Origin: Aselliscus stoliczkanus
Taxonomy: Eukaryota; Chordata; Mammalia; Chiroptera; Hipposideridae
Direction of reading: 5' to 3'
Assembly (NCBI GenBank): GCA_033961575.1
Contig: CM066734.1
Coordinates: 86,822,501 to 86,886,500, forward strand
Length of the DNA stretch: 64,000 bases
Both the position numbers and the translations under genes were made by a program. The stretch's first letter is position 1, and each line of letters opens with the position of its first letter. This document shows positions 45,209 through 56,889 of the stretch, piece by piece. A model generated the notes under the pieces. That model made no database searches. It was not told the DNA's origin and saw only the letters and a list, made by a program, of their open reading frames with translations.

Positions 45209-46370
45209 GTAAGCGTTTTGTTTTTACTCTATCGTGGACCCACTCATGAATAAGGTGTGTGAAAAGGTGAAATTTGGCTTGATGATTATACATACCCATA
45301 AATTGGAAATATTTATGTCGGCTTCCATCAGCCTGTGTGTTTAAAGAGAAAGAAGCTCAATTTTATCATCTGAAGACGTTGGTCTTAGTCTCAGCTCCAG
45401 CTCTGTGACTTTAGACACACTTAACCTCTCTGACATCAGTCTCCTCATATATGACGTGAACGTATTCATAATATTCATTATTATGAGGGTTGTGAGGACC
45501 CAATGAGCTATCACACAAGAAAATTCTTCAAGCTTAAAACACTATACTATACAAATACTAGCTGTTACTGTTCTGAAGCTAACAATTTTCACCCTGAATT
45601 ACAGCAACTTCCCCAGCAGCACAGTAATTTGCACACGGTGGGTGTTTTCCCTCCGTTTAATTACTTTAATTACATCTATTCAGTTGTGTCTTGGTGTCAC
45701 TGAAGTGAGCATAGATTTCTTTCTTTAGTATTATATTAGATTCCATTTCTCTACTGTTTCTATTCTTTTTCCTTTCTCCCACTACAAAATTTCCAGGTAG
45801 CCTGAGCCTTAGAATTGGTTTGCAAACCCCTGGGGAAATGAAAGAATAGGATAGGGAAAGGAGGAGAAAGAGAAAAGAGAGCCTGGGGGATCCGGGTGTG
45901 ATTTTTTTCACGGTTCCCCTTAGCTCTACAACTAGTTCTGGTTCAGGGAGTAGAGACCCAGGAGTTAAACTGAATCCTTGGCGCCCCTTTCACATGCCTC
46001 TGGAGGCTTTGTAGGAGCTCAACCGGATGTTAGTCACCCCCCATCAAGCTCCCTGCTCCTATCCCCCAAAGCTCCCAACGGTGCAGAGAGGGGCAGACAC
46101 CTCAGAGCTGGTGGAGAGACCACCAGGGCTCACCACGTCCAATCTCTGCACGAACTCTGGTGATCAGAGGGCAAGGAGACGGAGCTCACAAATAACCCCT
46201 GCCCTCATTCGCAAGACGGGGCCCCCAAGCGTCACCTGCTAAAAGTGACACCTTCTTTCCAGAAAGTGAACCACTCTTCAGGGAGCTTTGTAAATGTGTA
46301 GCTGAACAAGTTATAATGACATTAGAGTTTTATTGACACCTAAAAGAATACCAGTTAAAATGTGATATTT

Positions 46371-46476
46371 AGGGCCGGCCGAGTGGCGCGGTGGTTAAGC
46401 GCTGGCTTGGGAAGCCAGCGGCCCCGGTTCGGGTCCCACATAGGAGGGCCAGTGACACTGCCCTCAAAAAAAAAAA
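46371..46476 (+). mobile_element. Short-form SINE in ODAPH intron
   Basis: Near-consensus short form: 'ggccgagtggcgcggtggtt', a perfect anticodon-arm hairpin around gctggcttgggaagccagc, B-box-like 'ggttcgggtcc', 'gacactgccctc', poly(A). Exact target duplication aaaatgtgatattt at 46,357-46,370 and 46,477-46,490. Confidence 0.95.
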
Positions 46477-47875
46477 AAAATGTGATATTTGATTTCTGTA
46501 CTTGGCTCCTTCTTCCCCGCTGTCCCTCAGACGGGCATGAAAGTCCTTCAAATGTAGCTTCTCTCTGCCCATGCAGCCCCTGTTTCAGCTCAGAGCTCAT
46601 TTACACATACCCTGGCTCTGCCAGACAGGGTCGTGCGTGAGTGTCCAAACGCACCCCGTTCTCTCTTTCTCTCTCCTCTTCCCAGAAGAGTGTGGTTGCT
46701 CTCCTCCTGTTTTCACCTGTTTATTGCAATTCTGCTTCACATAATGATGTTTAAATGTCACTGTAGTGTGGCCTTCACAAGGGCTCTCTTAAGAAACATA
46801 ACTTTAAAATTGCAATCTCTCCCTCTCTCTCTGACATCTTAGAATATGTAGAAAAATTTGCACATCACCCACGGCACTCACTAAGTTCTGCTGTGGATGA
46901 CATCCATGTGTTTGCACCGTGTCCCCACTTTAGAGCTCAGGCTGGGCCTTTATCATCTCTACATTTACCACAGCACCTAACACAGTAACGTGCACACTGT
47001 CAAAAATGACTAGACCTATCGCATAAACTTGAAAGCGGCCTGCGGGACACTTCCTGCACTCCAAATTCTTTACCTGCAAAATCAGAGACTTGACCAAGAT
47101 GGCCAGTCATTCTGTGAGTCTACAAAATCAACCAAGTTACAGTTGATTGAGTAAATTAAAATCAAATTAAGTTGCAAGTAAACTAATCACAGAATTTGTA
47201 TTTCTTTCTGGTTCAACTCTGAAAGCATGTGAGAATTTTTCTAATCTTCATGTACCAAATAAAGGAAGAACTTAGACATCAAGTATGAAGCTTACTTCTC
47301 TTAAAATCAGTTTAGCTCACTACAAACCTGCTACTGTCTGCCCAAATAACCACAGACTTATAGGTAATTATATATATATATATATATAAAGTCTTCTCAT
47401 CTTTACTTTTTTTAAAGTACTAGTTGTTGGTATGCCATGAGTTTTATGTCTAGACTGTAATAAACCCATTTAAAATTGATATCCAAAATTTAAGCAATAT
47501 TTTGGCCTAATTTTTTATTATACTCTTATTTTAACTGTAAGTTATTATTGTGAATTTTCTAGGCTTGGAATTAAATACTCACTGAGCTTCACAAAAATCT
47601 ACAGAGAGGAAAACTCAACATCTGCCTGACCATTCATTCAATGTACCAACTAGATATTGGGCACCACTCTAAACCAGGAACTATTCTAGGTGCTAGGGAC
47701 ATAGCAGTGACCAACAGAGTCAATGGTCCCTGTCTTCATGGAGGTCCTGTTCTAATAACATCCGTACCCTTTAGTCCTATCAATAGTGCACAGATTTTAT
47801 ATATAAAATGCAATGAGATGGGCCCAAGAAAATGGAGATCATGCTAATCAAATCTCTCCATAACATTCAAGATTA

Positions 47876-48235
47876 ATAATAACAGTAGTTAACACCTACT
47901 AAATGCATACTGTGTGTCAGGGATGTTCAGGGTACTTTACGTATGTTATTTTAAATCATAGAACAAGCCAATGAGATAGGTAGTATTATTTTCTCCATTT
48001 TACAAATAAGGAAAAAGGGATTCATGGAAGTTAAGGAACCTGTCAATGATCACACAGTTACTAAATGGCAGAGCTCAGGGATCCTGGCTCTAGAGCCTAC
48101 ATTTTCTTTTTTTTTTTTTTTGAGGGCAGTGTCACTGGCCCCCATATGTGGGACCTGAACCGGGGCTGCTGGCGTCCGCTCCACTCGGCCGGCTCTAGAG
48201 CCTACATTTTTAAACACTACACTATTCTGCCTCTT
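47876..48235 (-). mobile_element. MIR interrupted by a SINE
   Basis: Reverse MIR ('tactgtgtgtcagggatgtt', 'ccattttacaaataaggaaa', 'atcacacagttactaaatgg') continues after the SINE at 48,106-48,190 with 'ttttaaacactacactattc', the end of the MIR. Confidence 0.8.
48106..48190 (-). mobile_element. Short-form SINE with internal deletion
   Basis: Reverse short form lacking the anticodon-arm segment: 'gctgctggcgtcc' runs straight into 'gctccactcggccgg'. Flanks ggctctagagcctacatttt are identical over 20 bp at 48,086-48,105 and 48,191-48,210. Confidence 0.9.
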
Positions 48236-51029
48236 GAAATGTTTCAGTCTGCATTTAAATATTTGATCTGCTTTGGTCTGATTAGGGTTACAGAAGAGCT
48301 CTCTCTTCAGCGTTCAGTGCCTTTGGTGGCATGTTACTATGTTACATAATGAGAAACATTTTCTTATTAATGATCATATTATCCCCGAGAGATAGTAACA
48401 TGGTAACTTTCACAATTATAGAAACTAAGATTTCTCCTAATCAATTCAGTTTTACTGTAGGCACTGTCCTGGGGATGATGGAATAGTGGTCTACAGGATG
48501 GTCAAATGGATATTTCAGTGGAGGAAGACTATAACCCCTCAGTAGTAATCACATGACTGATGAGTCTTATGACACTGGACTCAGAGGATGCTATGGAAGC
48601 ATACTTCATGATGCCTTAACAGCCTCAGGGTTAAGGCTTCCCTGAGGAAATGAGACATGAAGTCTGCAAAGAAGTAAGCCAGGCAAAGGAGGCAGGAAAT
48701 GGTGCTCTAGGCACCTGAAACCAACTTTTTCAAAGCCGTGATCACTGACTTTTGCCAAAGTAGCTTTCATGGAGTGGAGGAGGCAGAGTCAGATTCCAAT
48801 AGCTTCAACAGGCCGGGCAAAATAGAGTCAGAAGTATGCAGATTTCCCTTTGCAGCGAGAGAGGTAGGAACCAAAGAAGTTCATAGCAGATCACTGAAGT
48901 TTTCTCTCTGAAATGGGAAGCTACGTAGCCTACTTAGAAAGGTAGAGAGAATTTGGAAGAGAATTCTTCAAATGAGTGAAGAAGAATGAGAATTTTCAAG
49001 GGACTTTCAGGAGAGTACCAAAGGTTTGGAGAAAGTTTGGAATAGAGCAGAGCAAAGATAAACAAACAAAAGAACCAATGAGCAGTGCTACCTCAGTCAA
49101 AGTTGGAAGCCATGAATGGCATCAAGCCACTTTTTCAGATGTGCTGCCTTAACTTTGTAAGGAACCTGTGGACAATTTCCCAACCAATCCCTATGACTTC
49201 CACATTTTAGAACACCGTGTTAGCCAACCAGTGAAATAGTCACCATGTGTCTAGTCTGCTGGAAGAATGTGGTTTATGTGTCCTGCCCATGTTCTTAGGT
49301 TGCTCACTGGGACAAGCTTATATCATGAGCCCTTAGAAATTCCCAGAAGAAGAGAATACTGAACACTACTGGACAGCCCAGAGTCAGAGAAAAGCTGCCT
49401 AGCAGGCTCTAACACCCCACTGTCAGCTGGAGGATTTGGAGAGTAGCCTCGGGTTTTAAGAAATGAGATGAGCACAAGCGTGGGTTTGTTTGTAATAGCT
49501 GGCACGCAGCTAATGGGGTAGCAGAGTTCAAGGCCTAGCTAAGTCTGATCTGATAGCAAAATGTCAAATGGGTATTACGAGTAAGACTAGCTTCTCCCCT
49601 AGCAGCTGGATCTTTGGCAGAGTTTTCATGTTACAAAGGTTCAGAGCTGAATCTAACTGTGTAGGAGGAAAGAATGAGTAATGTGGGATTTAATCATCTT
49701 CTGTAGTTGGAAATATCTTAATCTAGTTTCAATCATAAAATTTCAATACTCAGTAGCCTGGCTGGCTGTAGGAGAAAGTGTCAGTATTTCATTCAAGGGA
49801 CAGACACCCATTTCATCTAGCTTTAAAAAGAGTAGGGCTGGAGATGGAGTGATTACTAGAAGAGTATATCCAAGAATCTTAAGTACAGCCAGCCCTCAGA
49901 GGGACCAACCCTGGAAAGTCAAGAACCAAGAGTATGCTCATCATCACTGTTACCACATGGTCTCTTGTCCTCTTTGAGACACCTTCTCCATTTTCTAGTT
50001 TCTATGGAAAGACTGACTTCACTGCTTACCCAACATTCAACTCGCCAAAACCAAACACTCCAGCCCCTTGCCCTACACCTTCCACTAATACCTTCCACTA
50101 ACTGCATCTCTCTGTTGAAACTCCCAAGTGAGAATCTGATTGGTCACTGGCCGGCCAATGAATGAGTTGAGTGTCTAACAGCAGTCCAATCAACCATCGC
50201 CAAAGGTGTGTAGGACTGACTTTACCAGGGGTTGTGGGTGAAACAGAATCTCTAGAAGGGGCTATGAACACAGGTAGACAATACACATATCCAATACAAC
50301 CAAGAAACCTGAAGTCAGCTATTCTAAAGGTGAGGGGAATCTAGCTCTTTTTCAGTACTCTCAACTTCCTGTGGGGAGTTCATTTTCCCATCCTTCACAC
50401 TCAGCAGCCCTTTCCAGGCCTATATTGTTAAGTCTTTAAGGGAGTGAAGCAATAATATTCTCAAGGGAAGCTTACTTTTTCATAGCCAATTAGATTAGAT
50501 GATGCAGCTAAAGGGAAGACCTTGACACTTAAGCTTGATCTATAAGTTTCTTCTCAGACACTAATTTCATCCTGCTCCTCAGTGCTCATTCCCATGCTGC
50601 ATGTAGAGGCCCCCTCCCTTCCTCGTCAGGGAATGATTTCACCACTGGGGCAAGTGAGGCAGACCTTTTGGATTAATGGCCTTTGCGGGGACAGTTATTT
50701 TTATTTTCTTAACATTAAGTTGTTTTTTTTCTCCACTAATTTTCTTTTTTTATAATTTACACACAAAATGCACAAATCTTAAAGTTACAAATTGATCACA
50801 TTTTACACATACATATGTATACATGTGCAAAACATGTGTGTCCATATATAACTGTATATGTGTATATATGTTACATGTGTATATATCTATTTATCTATAT
50901 CTCTATATCTATGTAACAACCCAGATCAAAATCAAAAGATTCCTCTGGTTAATTTTTCCACTAAATAACACCTACCCTAATCCTAAGCTAACTTTTTTTT
51001 TTAACTTTTTTTAAACCAAAGATTAGTTT

Positions 51030-51330
51030 AGCTTGTTCTTGAACTTTACACAAATGGAATCTTTTGCTCAAGATAACATCATGGGATGTACGCATGTTGT
51101 TGTATTAGTAATTCTTCCTTTTCATTGCTGAGTAGTATTCCATCATATGAATATACACAGTTTATCCATTCTCCTATTGATGGACATTTGCATTGCTTTC
51201 AGGTATAGGCTAATATGAACAAGGCTACTACGAACATTCTTGAACTAGTCTTTTGTAGACATATGCACTCATTTCTTTTGTGTAAATTCCCCAGAGTGCA
51301 ATTGCGGGGTCATAAAGTGTGTTCATGTTT
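51030..51330 (-). mobile_element. Antisense L1 3'-end fragment
   Basis: 'gctgagtagtattccatcat', 'tgatggacatttgcattgct' and 'gtgcaattgcggggtcataa' are reverse L1 ORF2-end words. It ends about 150 bp before the ODAPH exon 2 acceptor. Confidence 0.75.
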
Positions 51331-51478
51331 CATTTCACTGACCTTGACAGTTCTTCCAAACAAGCTTTAAGGCTTTCTCTATTTCTCTCTTCTAATCTTT
51401 CTCCCCTGCTACCACTGAAAGCATCTCCCTTCCGCTTTTATGAAGCCTGCTTCCTGACTGGTATTTTTCTCCCCACAG

Positions 51479-51837
51479 GACAAACTAATGTAGACCCTAC
51501 AGACTGCCAGATCTTTACTCTCACACCTCCACCCACCACAAGGAAACCAGTGACCAGGATCCAACCCATCACAAGGAGACCCAGGATTACTTTCCATTTT
51601 CTTCCACCACGATGGCCCAGAGTCCACACTGGGTTTCCAAACAGACCTTTCTTCCCTCCAAAGTGCCATCACCGTTTTCAGTTCCGTCCATTTGTTTGGC
51701 CACACAGTCGCTTCACTCCTCATTATTTCCCCAGAAGAAGGCTCCGGAGAGGGAGCTCATCTGAGGAAAGCAGAAGGAAGAGGGAAGCCCCACACATGCT
51801 TATGCCAAAGAAGCCGGTGCCTCAGAAAAGACTATGA
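51479..51837 (+). CDS. ODAPH: ODAPH coding exon 2 (mature protein)
   Basis: Begins after acceptor CCCCACAG, completes Gly23 and runs 118 more codons to TGA (51,835-51,837), giving a 141-residue precursor. The mature part is Pro/Arg/Phe/His-rich and low-complexity: DPTDCQIFTLTPPP near the N-terminus, repeated P-R-F-x-x-P patches, and FPRRRLRRGSSSEESRRKR near residues 106-124. S116 and S117 sit in S-x-E contexts of the Golgi kinase Fam20C, fitting its role as a phosphoprotein that promotes hydroxyapatite nucleation. No transmembrane segment beyond the signal peptide. Intact frame, no sign of decay. Confidence 0.94.
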
Positions 51838-52029
51838 GATGTTTGTTTTCTTTTTTCTAAATTGAAACTATTGGATTTGAAGATTAAGTATCGCAAACAC
51901 CACTGACTAGATATCGTTCTCCCTATCAGTAGTGGAGATACTGGTTTATCGTTTATTCGTGTTTGCACAATAGGAGCAGTAATACATTATTCTTATCCCC
52001 AACTTTTATGATCGCAGGATATTTGTGCA

Positions 52030-52035
52030 AATAAA
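52030..52035 (+). terminator. ODAPH: ODAPH polyadenylation signal
   Basis: AATAAA 193 bp after the stop codon, in 'gtgcaaataaaatcc'. First canonical signal after the CDS and a plausible end of a short 3' UTR. Confidence 0.65.
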
Positions 52036-52294
52036 ATCCTAAGATGGGGGACTCCAATCATTCTTATCCATACTGAGGTGCCAGGACGATCAGCTCTCTC
52101 TTCTAAAATGAGGATGAAAACATTTAAATCAATTGAGATTGTTATCAGCCAAATCAAGACATTAATGACACCTCTTTATACTCACTGGAAAACTTACAGA
52201 GCAAGTGCATTCACAAACTGAACTTTAAAAGAAATTATAGAAAACTGAAAGTTTTATTTTAATCTCTGTTTGGCAGTGGTGTTGATAGTGGTTA

Positions 52295-52480
52295 TTTATT
52301 CATTTACTATTATTTATTGATTGAGGTATAATTCACATAGCACAATATTGGTTTCAGGTGTACAACTTAATAATTCAATGTTTGTATATATTGCAAAATG
52401 ATCACCACAATAAGTCCAGTTAATCTGTCACCATACATAGTTGCAAAAATTTTTTTCTTATGATGATAATTTTCAAGATC
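52295..52480 (-). mobile_element. Antisense L1 3' UTR fragment
   Basis: 'gaggtataattcacatagca', 'ggtttcaggtgtacaactta' and 'tgatcaccacaataagtcca' are reverse L1 3' UTR words. Confidence 0.7.
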
Positions 52481-53930
52481 TACTCAGTTTTCTAACAACA
52501 ACAACAAAAAGAAATGATAAAGATTAAAACAAAACAAAGTTATGGGGCATCTAACTATAGTTAATACTTTAAAGCTATCATAAACTGAGTTACCTAACAC
52601 AAAAAAAACTTTTTAACTGTAATAAATGTACTTTAAGGTTAAATTTTTAAGCAACCAGTGCAAATTAACTTTATAAGTAACTCACTATTTTTCCCATTAT
52701 CATCATATAGATACTAGCTTAAATGATATACTTTCCCTAAAGCTTTCATCATGGGTTCAGGCTCAAACGTCTGATTAAGTTTACATGGATGTTCTCATCA
52801 TTCTAGAACTCCACAGACATAAGTTCACTCAGCTATAGGAACCTTGTATTCCAAGGGTGCAATATAAGTAACATCCTACGGATTGCATCTGGTTATTTCT
52901 TTAGTCATTTTGCAAAATACTGCATCCTGTTTGTGCCACTCTTCTTGCCTGTAACATAGGAACTTTGATTTTGTATTATGTGGTCAGTGTCTTACACCTG
53001 TTCCTCCCAAGAATTATGTGCAAAAGTTGCTGCTGTTGGGGCTGCTGCTTCTACAAAAAAAATAAAAATAAAAAAGAATATAAAGATGTAACGATGTTAG
53101 GAATGTTTCCTGGGAAATGGAGAGAGATTGCTATGAATCCTTACTATATTAAGAGATGAAAAAGAAAAAAAAAACTATTTCCTTTACTTACTTTATAGCA
53201 AATTTTCATTATAAAAACAGACACTTGCTTCAAAATGGTAGGTGTAAATAAAATCTGTATTTGAAATCTTCATTAAGAGACTCCATATTTTGTAAGAAAC
53301 TTGCTCTCTTTTTTGTTTCCTTTTTGGTTAGTGGGGCTTAAGCAGAAAAGGACTAAAGTTGGGCTAATTTGGAAGACAGAGAACGGTTTTCATGTGAATC
53401 TCCCCTCCCTTTCAAGATCCCCTCCTTTATTAGGGTACTCTCACCACTCACTGCTCACCTGGGTACTCAGTGTGCTCACGAGGCCTCCGAGTGCACCAAA
53501 CCAACCTGGTTTTGACTGGGCTTTCTCTCCCTAAACATTAGATCTGCAATCCCAAGCTTATCTTCTCTGAAATCTAGTCCCTTAAGGCTTTGCTACATCA
53601 TATCAAACTTCAGGAAAACTAAGACGAACTAAGGCCTTGCTACGTCATACCAAACTTCAGGAAAACTAAGACAAACTAAATATGGATTAACAACTTCAGT
53701 GAGTGAGTCATTGTATCCATTATGGGAAGCAAGCCACTCCTACAGTGTTTCATTGTGAGAGTCTTTTTCAAAGTAAAGCTGGGTAAAACTGCATCATTAC
53801 TCACCCTTGAACATGCATAGAGTTAGTTGCCTGTATGAAAAGCAGCCCTACGAGTAAAAGCATGTGCCTCTGTAACTCTAAAAAAATTGTATCCTTGGGT
53901 TAAGAAGTGTTTCTTTTAAAATACAGTCAC
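52480..53930. other. Intergenic downstream of ODAPH
   Basis: No gene recognised. The only notable structure is the 47-bp tandem duplication at 53,584-53,677. The small frame at 53,301-53,534 has no recognisable product. Confidence 0.45.
53584..53677. repeat. Two-copy 47-bp tandem repeat
   Basis: 53,584-53,630 and 53,631-53,677 are head-to-tail copies sharing 'caaacttcaggaaaactaag', differing at about four or five positions by eye. Confidence 0.93.
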
Positions 53931-53932
53931 GT

Positions 53933-54428
53933 AGGCTGACCGAGTGGCTCAGTTGGTTAAGAGTCGGCTTAGAGTGCATGCTCTGAACAACAGGGCCGCC
54001 GGTCTGATTCCTACATAGGCCAGTGATGCTGTGCTCACGCTGAGCTGTTGTTGAGCTGCCAACAGGTGGCAGGATGGCTCAGCTGGTGTAACAACAAGAT
54101 TGCCTGTTCATGGTGGGCTATGTCCATCCGCAACTAAGACTGAACTCAGCACCTTGAGCTGAGCTGCTGCCTGGATGGCTCAGTGGATAGAGCGTGTGCT
54201 CTTAACAACAAGGCTGCGGGGTTTGACTCCTGCATAAGATGGTGGCTACTCCCACCTGCAACTAAGATTGAACCTTGAGTTTAGAGGCCACTAGCTGCCG
54301 AGGGGAAGCCAGATGGCGACTGGCACCCTCCACAACGAAGATTGAAGAACAACAACTTGGCTGGTCCCCTTCCCCAATTCCCCAACACTATTCCCCTCCC
54401 CCAATTTCCCAATAAAATCTTAAAAAAA
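53933..54428 (+). mobile_element. Composite SINE with three tRNA-like units
   Basis: Three successive tRNA-like heads: 'gagtggctcagttggttaag' (53,939 on), 'ggatggctcagctggtgtaa' (about 54,072) and 'ggatggctcagtggatagag' (about 54,173) with B-box-like 'gggtttgactcc'. The tail carries the doubled CCCC block, AATAAAATCTT and poly(A). Target duplication aaaatacagtcacgt / aaaatacagtcatgt at 53,918-53,932 and 54,429-54,443. It resembles the Rhin-1 type of rhinolophoid bats. Confidence 0.88.
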
Positions 54429-55036
54429 AAAATACAGTCATGTCTAGCAGGTTTATTGACTCAGGGATAGTCTTCAGTCACTAATACTTCAAAGTGAGTT
54501 AGTTTATCAAATGTGTGTCCCTTAGCATAAAGGTGGGGTTAGCTGCCTTTGAAGCAATGGGAATCCATCAGAAGGGTGTCATAACTCTTAAATTCATCTT
54601 TTGCTTTTGTGACATAAATAGCCTATGCAAGTCTAAAGTTGTAATTATGCTAAAAAGGCATAACCCAAATATAATCATCAGAAAAACTCAAATGAAGGAC
54701 ATTTACAAAACAACTGCCCTGTAATCTTCAAAAATGTAGATGTCATGGTAGACAATGTTGAAAGAAGATTAAAAAGACATGACAACTAAATATAACATGC
54801 AATCCTGGAGGTAGAAAGGAAACGGAGAGAGTGCCATGAAGAATATTATTGGGACAACTGACGAATTTTTAATGTGAGCCATGTATTAGGCAATAGTATT
54901 ATATCAGTGTTGAATTTTCTGAATTTAATAATTAGGTAAGAGAACATCCTTATATAAAAATCTGAAGTATTTGAGGATAAATGAGTATCACTTCTACAAC
55001 TAAATCTCAAATTATTTTGGAAAAAAGTGGTGAGAG

Positions 55037-55190
55037 GGTCGGCTGAGTGGCTCAGTTGGTTAAGAGCTCACTCTGAGCAACAGCATGAGTATGAGCTGAG
55101 CTCTGAGCAACAGCAGTTCGATGCCCAGCATGAGCTGAGCTGCCGCTGAGCTGCCAAGGTGGCAGGATGGCTCAGCTAAAAAAAAAAAAG
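55037..55190 (+). mobile_element. SINE of the 'ggctcag' short subfamily
   Basis: 'gtggctcagttggttaagag' head, 'agcagttcgatgcccagcat', end 'caggatggctcagcta' and poly(A). Target duplication aaaagtggtgagag / aaaagtgatgagag at 55,023-55,036 and 55,191-55,204. Confidence 0.92.
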
Positions 55191-55217
55191 AAAAGTGATG
55201 AGAGAGAGAGTGACAGT

Positions 55218-55418
55218 GGTATGGGCTGAATGTGTCCCCCCAAAAGTCATGTATTAAAGCCCTTATCCCCAGTGTGATAGTATTTGGATGTGGGGTCTTT
55301 GGGAGGTGATTAAGTTTAGATGAGGGCATAATGACGGGATCCTCATTATAAGATTTGTGCCCTTATAAAAAGGGGGGGCAGGGTGAAAGATTTCCCTGTC
55401 TCTCTCTTTCTCTCTCTC

Positions 55419-55461
<43 letters not shown>

Positions 55462-55635
55462 CAAAGACCATGTGAGCCCCCAGTGAGAATGGATCTGTGG
55501 CAGTTTACAAGCCAGGAAGAGTAGTCTCATCAGAGCTCATTCACGTGGCACCCTGACCTTGGACTTCCAGACTCTAGAAGTGTGAGAAAATAAATGTCTG
55601 TTGTTTAAGCCATCCAGTCTTTGGTATTTTATTAT

Positions 55636-55637
<2 letters not shown>
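55218..55637 (+). mobile_element. MaLR-type solo LTR with internal microsatellite
   Basis: 'tggtatgggctgaatgtgtc', 'ctttgggaggtgattaagtt', 'gccttataaaaa'-like promoter, 'gaccttggacttccagactc', 'agaaaataaatgtctgttgt' and end 'ggtattttattatggcag' follow the order of MST/MLT1-like ERVL-MaLR LTRs. A (TC)n(CA)n stretch (about 55,397-55,459) has expanded inside. No internal retroviral sequence is attached. Confidence 0.7.

Positions 55638-55687
<50 letters not shown>
55638..55687. repeat. (AG)n microsatellite
   Basis: About 24 AG units, grown from the 3' end of the LTR. Confidence 0.95.
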
Positions 55688-55690
<3 letters not shown>

Positions 55691-56760
55691 GGTAGGAGGG
55701 AGAGTAATAAAATGTTTTTACAATTGAATTTGAGTGAAGAGTATATTTTTGCAACTCTTCTGTAGCTTGAAATTATCTCAAAATGAAAGTAAAAAGACAT
55801 TATTAAAAGCAACACGGAGGAGTTAGACAGGGAGAGTCACCCTGGGTTGGAAGTGGGGGAGGAAGTGGCCAGTTTAGGACCTCGGGACAGATGGAGGGGT
55901 TGACAATGTAAGATAAGACTGGGGGGTGAGGGTACAAAGAGAAAGAAGGTTAGAAAGGAGACTAGATCTTGGGAAAACTATACGGGGAAAGCTGCCTTGA
56001 AAGTGCCTGGCGTAACCCAGGGAGTGGACAGCAACACCCCAGGCCAGGCTGTCCCTCTTACTGGCTGGAGAAGGGTACTTTGACCTCTGGGAGGGTGTGG
56101 GCCTATGTGTGGGCTGTGACAGTATTTCAGCTTGAGATTTTGGCATGCACGTAAAATGAGATTAGACGTACTCTTCTGGGTTTATAACCTATTTTTGTTA
56201 TCTGAGATAGTCTGTGATTGAAAATTCTGAGCCGAGTGAAAATGCAATGATTTCGAAACGAATTTTGTATGTTCAGTCATGCCTTACAAACACAGCTTTT
56301 GTCGTTCCCTGTTTGTGGTCAGTATTAATAACAGCAGAAGTTTCTGCTTACTATTATCTTTTCAGAGTCATTGTAACAAGGAGACCCAAACAATCTTGTG
56401 TAGTTGCTGTAAACTTACTTGTAATGTTTGGTAGCAAACAGAACTCAGGTGTGCTGGCTAAGGCTAGAGTTAATAACCCATTGTGGCTTTAGTTTGAATG
56501 CTTCTTTGTGCTTTTTAAATGATCCAGTACCAGACAAGAAACCATCAGCCAAAATCAGTGTGGGGAGTAAAACCAAAACCTGGGGCGGGGGATGATGGGA
56601 GGGTGGACCTTTACAAGATGTGTCTGTAAAAATTCAAGGAGAGATCTGAAAATTTTTATGCTGATGCTTGCCTCTAAGGTGCATCTATTGAATTGGTACA
56701 GTATTACCATGGCTTTTTATCATGTCCCTCTTCCCTTTAAATTTTACTTTAAAAATTCTT

Positions 56761-56872
56761 TTTTTTTTTTTTTTGAGGGCAGTGTCACTGGCCCTCATGT
56801 GGGATCTGAACCGGGTCCGCTGGCGTCCCAAGCCAGCGCTTAACCACCGCACCACTACCACTCGGCCGGCCC
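56761..56872 (-). mobile_element. Short-form SINE
   Basis: Reverse short form: oligo(T), 'gagggcagtgtcactggccc', head ending 'ccactcggccggcc'. Exact target duplication ttactttaaaaattctt at 56,744-56,760 and 56,873-56,889. 'accactaccactcgg' shows a small duplication in the D-arm region. Confidence 0.95.
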
Positions 56873-56889
56873 TTACTTTAAAAATTCTT

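Larger units (their letters stand above)
45209..51478 (+). other. ODAPH: ODAPH intron
   Basis: 6.27 kb, donor GTAAGC to acceptor CCCCACAG. It holds MIR copies near 45,370-45,530 and 47,876-48,235, short-form SINEs at 46,371 and 48,106, AT-rich simple sequence near 47,367 and 50,810-50,915, and antisense L1 near 51,030-51,330. 48,240-50,800 holds nothing I can identify. An optional middle exon, known for some human transcripts, was not found. Confidence 0.85.

Noticed and set aside
46371..46440. Possible functional tRNA genes: clover-leaf-like heads with B boxes.
   Set aside because: Each head continues into SINE body or poly(A) with target duplications, and the D-arm has extra bases. These are SINE promoters, not tRNA genes.
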